Part shown: positions 62,973 to 64,000 of the stretch, in pieces
How positions within the stretch are numbered: position 1 is the stretch's first letter
Layout: every line of letters begins with the position of its first letter
Assembly: GCA_002844335.1 (NCBI GenBank)
Contig: CP019154.1
Span: 1,178,001 to 1,242,000 of the forward strand
Direction of reading: 5' to 3'
DNA from: Haloarcula taiwanensis
GTDB lineage: Archaea > Halobacteriota > Halobacteria > Halobacteriales > Haloarculaceae
DNA: 64,000 nt
Translations under genes and position numbers: made by a program
Notes under the pieces: model-generated
What the model was told of the DNA's origin: nothing
Databases searched by the model: none
Seen by the model: the letters and a program-made list of their open reading frames with translations, nothing else

Positions 62973-64000
62973 ATGAGCGAACAAAACCACGTCGACTCCA
63001 TCGTCCACGAACCGAGCCACGCGTTCGTCGAATCGACGAACGTCTGGAAATTCATGCAGGCGTACGACATCGACAACTACGACGAACTCATCGAGCGAAC
63101 GACCACAGACCTACCCGAGGAACCCGACTCGGGCGTCGAGTGGTTCTGGGACCTGCTCCCGGAGTACCTCGACATCGAGTTCTTCGAAGACTACGATCAG
63201 GTCCGGGACAATAGTGCGGGGCCACAGTTCACCGACTGGTACACCGGCGGGACAATCAACGCCGCCCACAACGTCTTGGACCGCCACGCAGCGCGGGACA
63301 GCCCGACCCGAAACACAGTCGCGCTCATCTGGGAGGGCGAACCCGGCGACGTGCGGGAAGTCACGTACCACGAACTGAATCGGCAGGCCAGTAAAGTAGC
63401 GAACTACCTGGAGTCCGTCGGCGTCGGCACCGGCGACACCGTCGGCCTGTATATGCCGATGGTTCCCGAAGTCGCGTCGATACTGTACGGCTGTCTCAAG
63501 GTCGGCGCAATCGCCGTCCCCATCTTCTCCGGGTTCGGCGTCGACGCGACGGCGACCCGTATCGCCGACGCCGAGTGTTCCGTCCTGTTCACCGGCGACG
63601 GCTTCTACCGCCGCGGTTCCGGTGTCCACCTCAAGGGCAGCGCGGACGAGGCCATCAAGCAGGCCGGCGAAGAACTGGGGACGACGCCGGTCGAACACAC
63701 TGTCGTCTACGACCGCCTCGGCGTCGCGGACGACCCCGACGAGACGATCCGCTGGACCCGCCGCGATGAGTGGTGGGACGAGGCTATCGAGACCGCCGAC
63801 GACGAGTACGCGGCCACAGAGCTTCCGAGCAATCAGGAGTCGATGCTGCTGTACTCCTCTGGAACGACCGGCAAGCCGAAGGGTATCGTCCACACGCACG
63901 CCGGCGCGCTCATGCAGGCGGCCAAAGAGATATACTTCGGCTTCGACCACAAGCCCAGCGACCGCTTCTTCTGGGTGAGCGACATCGGCTGGATGATGGG
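62973..64000 (+). CDS. Acetyl-CoA synthetase-like AMP-forming ligase (partial)
   Basis: The frame starts at the ATG at 62973 and runs off the window, giving 342 residues of an expected 620-660. An ACAS-type N-terminal domain contains VEWFWDLLPEYLDIEFFEDYD. Then come VALIWEGEPGDVREVTYHELNRQ, GDTVGLYMPMVPEVASILYG and the P-loop YSSGTTGKPKGIVHTHAGAL, and it ends in the conserved WVSDIGWMM. It activates acetate or a related short-chain acid to its CoA ester. It follows the SDR gene on the same strand, after 139 bp with no further features that I see. Confidence 0.92.
   Translation, partial: MSEQNHVDSIVHEPSHAFVESTNVWKFMQAYDIDNYDELIERTTTDLPEEPDSGVEWFWDLLPEYLDIEFFEDYDQVRDNSAGPQFTDWYTGGTINAAHNVLDRHAARDSPTRNTVALIWEGEPGDVREVTYHELNRQASKVANYLESVGVGTGDTVGLYMPMVPEVASILYGCLKVGAIAVPIFSGFGVDATATRIADAECSVLFTGDGFYRRGSGVHLKGSADEAIKQAGEELGTTPVEHTVVYDRLGVADDPDETIRWTRRDEWWDEAIETADDEYAATELPSNQESMLLYSSGTTGKPKGIVHTHAGALMQAAKEIYFGFDHKPSDRFFWVSDIGWMM

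Noticed and set aside
1-64000. CRISPR arrays, insertion sequences or integrase/att structures
   Set aside because: No regularly spaced direct repeats, transposase motifs or integrase genes were seen. The tRNA-Pro gene has no nearby integrase or obvious repeated 3' end, so it is not treated as an attachment site.

Overview
The window looks like chromosome from a haloarchaeon, most like Haloarcula or a near relative. Nearly all proteins are acidic, G+C is high with strong third-position bias, and lipoproteins carry Tat signals (RR plus an LAGC or LSGC lipobox). There are Htr-type transducers, HTH-10 (Bat-type) regulators, an XPB/Bax1 pair, methylmalonyl-CoA enzymes and a semi-phosphorylative Entner-Doudoroff gene set. 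The genus is an inference from gene content. No rRNA, CRISPR array or intact insertion sequence was seen; there is one tRNA gene (Pro, GGG).

Layout. 1-4.8 kb: a partial membrane protein, a gene-poor stretch, then a solute-binding lipoprotein, an Htr-like transducer and a small coiled-coil protein in one minus-strand operon; the transducer lacks the CheA/CheW-binding tip. 4.9-8.9 kb: KDG kinase, pyruvate kinase and a ROK sugar kinase; gluconate dehydratase is at 34.5 kb. 8.9-20.1 kb: glycerol catabolism. glpK and a membrane protein run leftward, glpABC runs rightward, and between them lies a soluble chemotaxis transducer fused at its C-terminus to a UgpB-like solute-binding domain. 20.1-23.4 kb: a UspA protein and PEP carboxylase. 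23.5-32.5 kb: an HTH-10 regulator and a complete Liv-type ABC transporter operon with an alpha/beta hydrolase and an acyl-CoA ligase. A very similar HTH-10/Liv module, with an SDR dehydrogenase and an acetyl-CoA synthetase-like gene, fills 56-64 kb.

32.5-40.4 kb holds a histidine kinase, gnaD, tRNA-Pro, a secreted beta-helix repeat protein and the XPB helicase/Bax1 nuclease pair. 40.4-45.7 kb is the most unusual region: a lasso-peptide-type RiPP cluster with a PqqD-like leader-binding protein (B1), a transglutaminase-like peptidase (B2), a 32-residue precursor gene, an HPr-kinase-like kinase, a nucleotidyltransferase and an ABC exporter. The asparagine-synthetase-like lasso cyclase is absent from the window. 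45.7-56 kb is ordinary housekeeping: an RNA m5C methyltransferase with a small partner, a PAC2 protein, SppA, a DUF373 protein, a Dph6-like ATPase, a sugar nucleotidyltransferase, a NUDIX protein, methylmalonyl-CoA epimerase and mutase, an FKBP isomerase and a GNAT acetyltransferase.

How they fit together. Glycerol and sugar or gluconate breakdown converge on pyruvate and PEP, with PEP carboxylase refilling the TCA cycle. The two Liv modules probably import organic acids or amides that the adjacent ligases activate to CoA esters, and the methylmalonyl-CoA enzymes could handle propionyl-type products. The two sensory loci tie solute-binding domains to chemotaxis-like proteins, one of them apparently reading a cytoplasmic metabolite.
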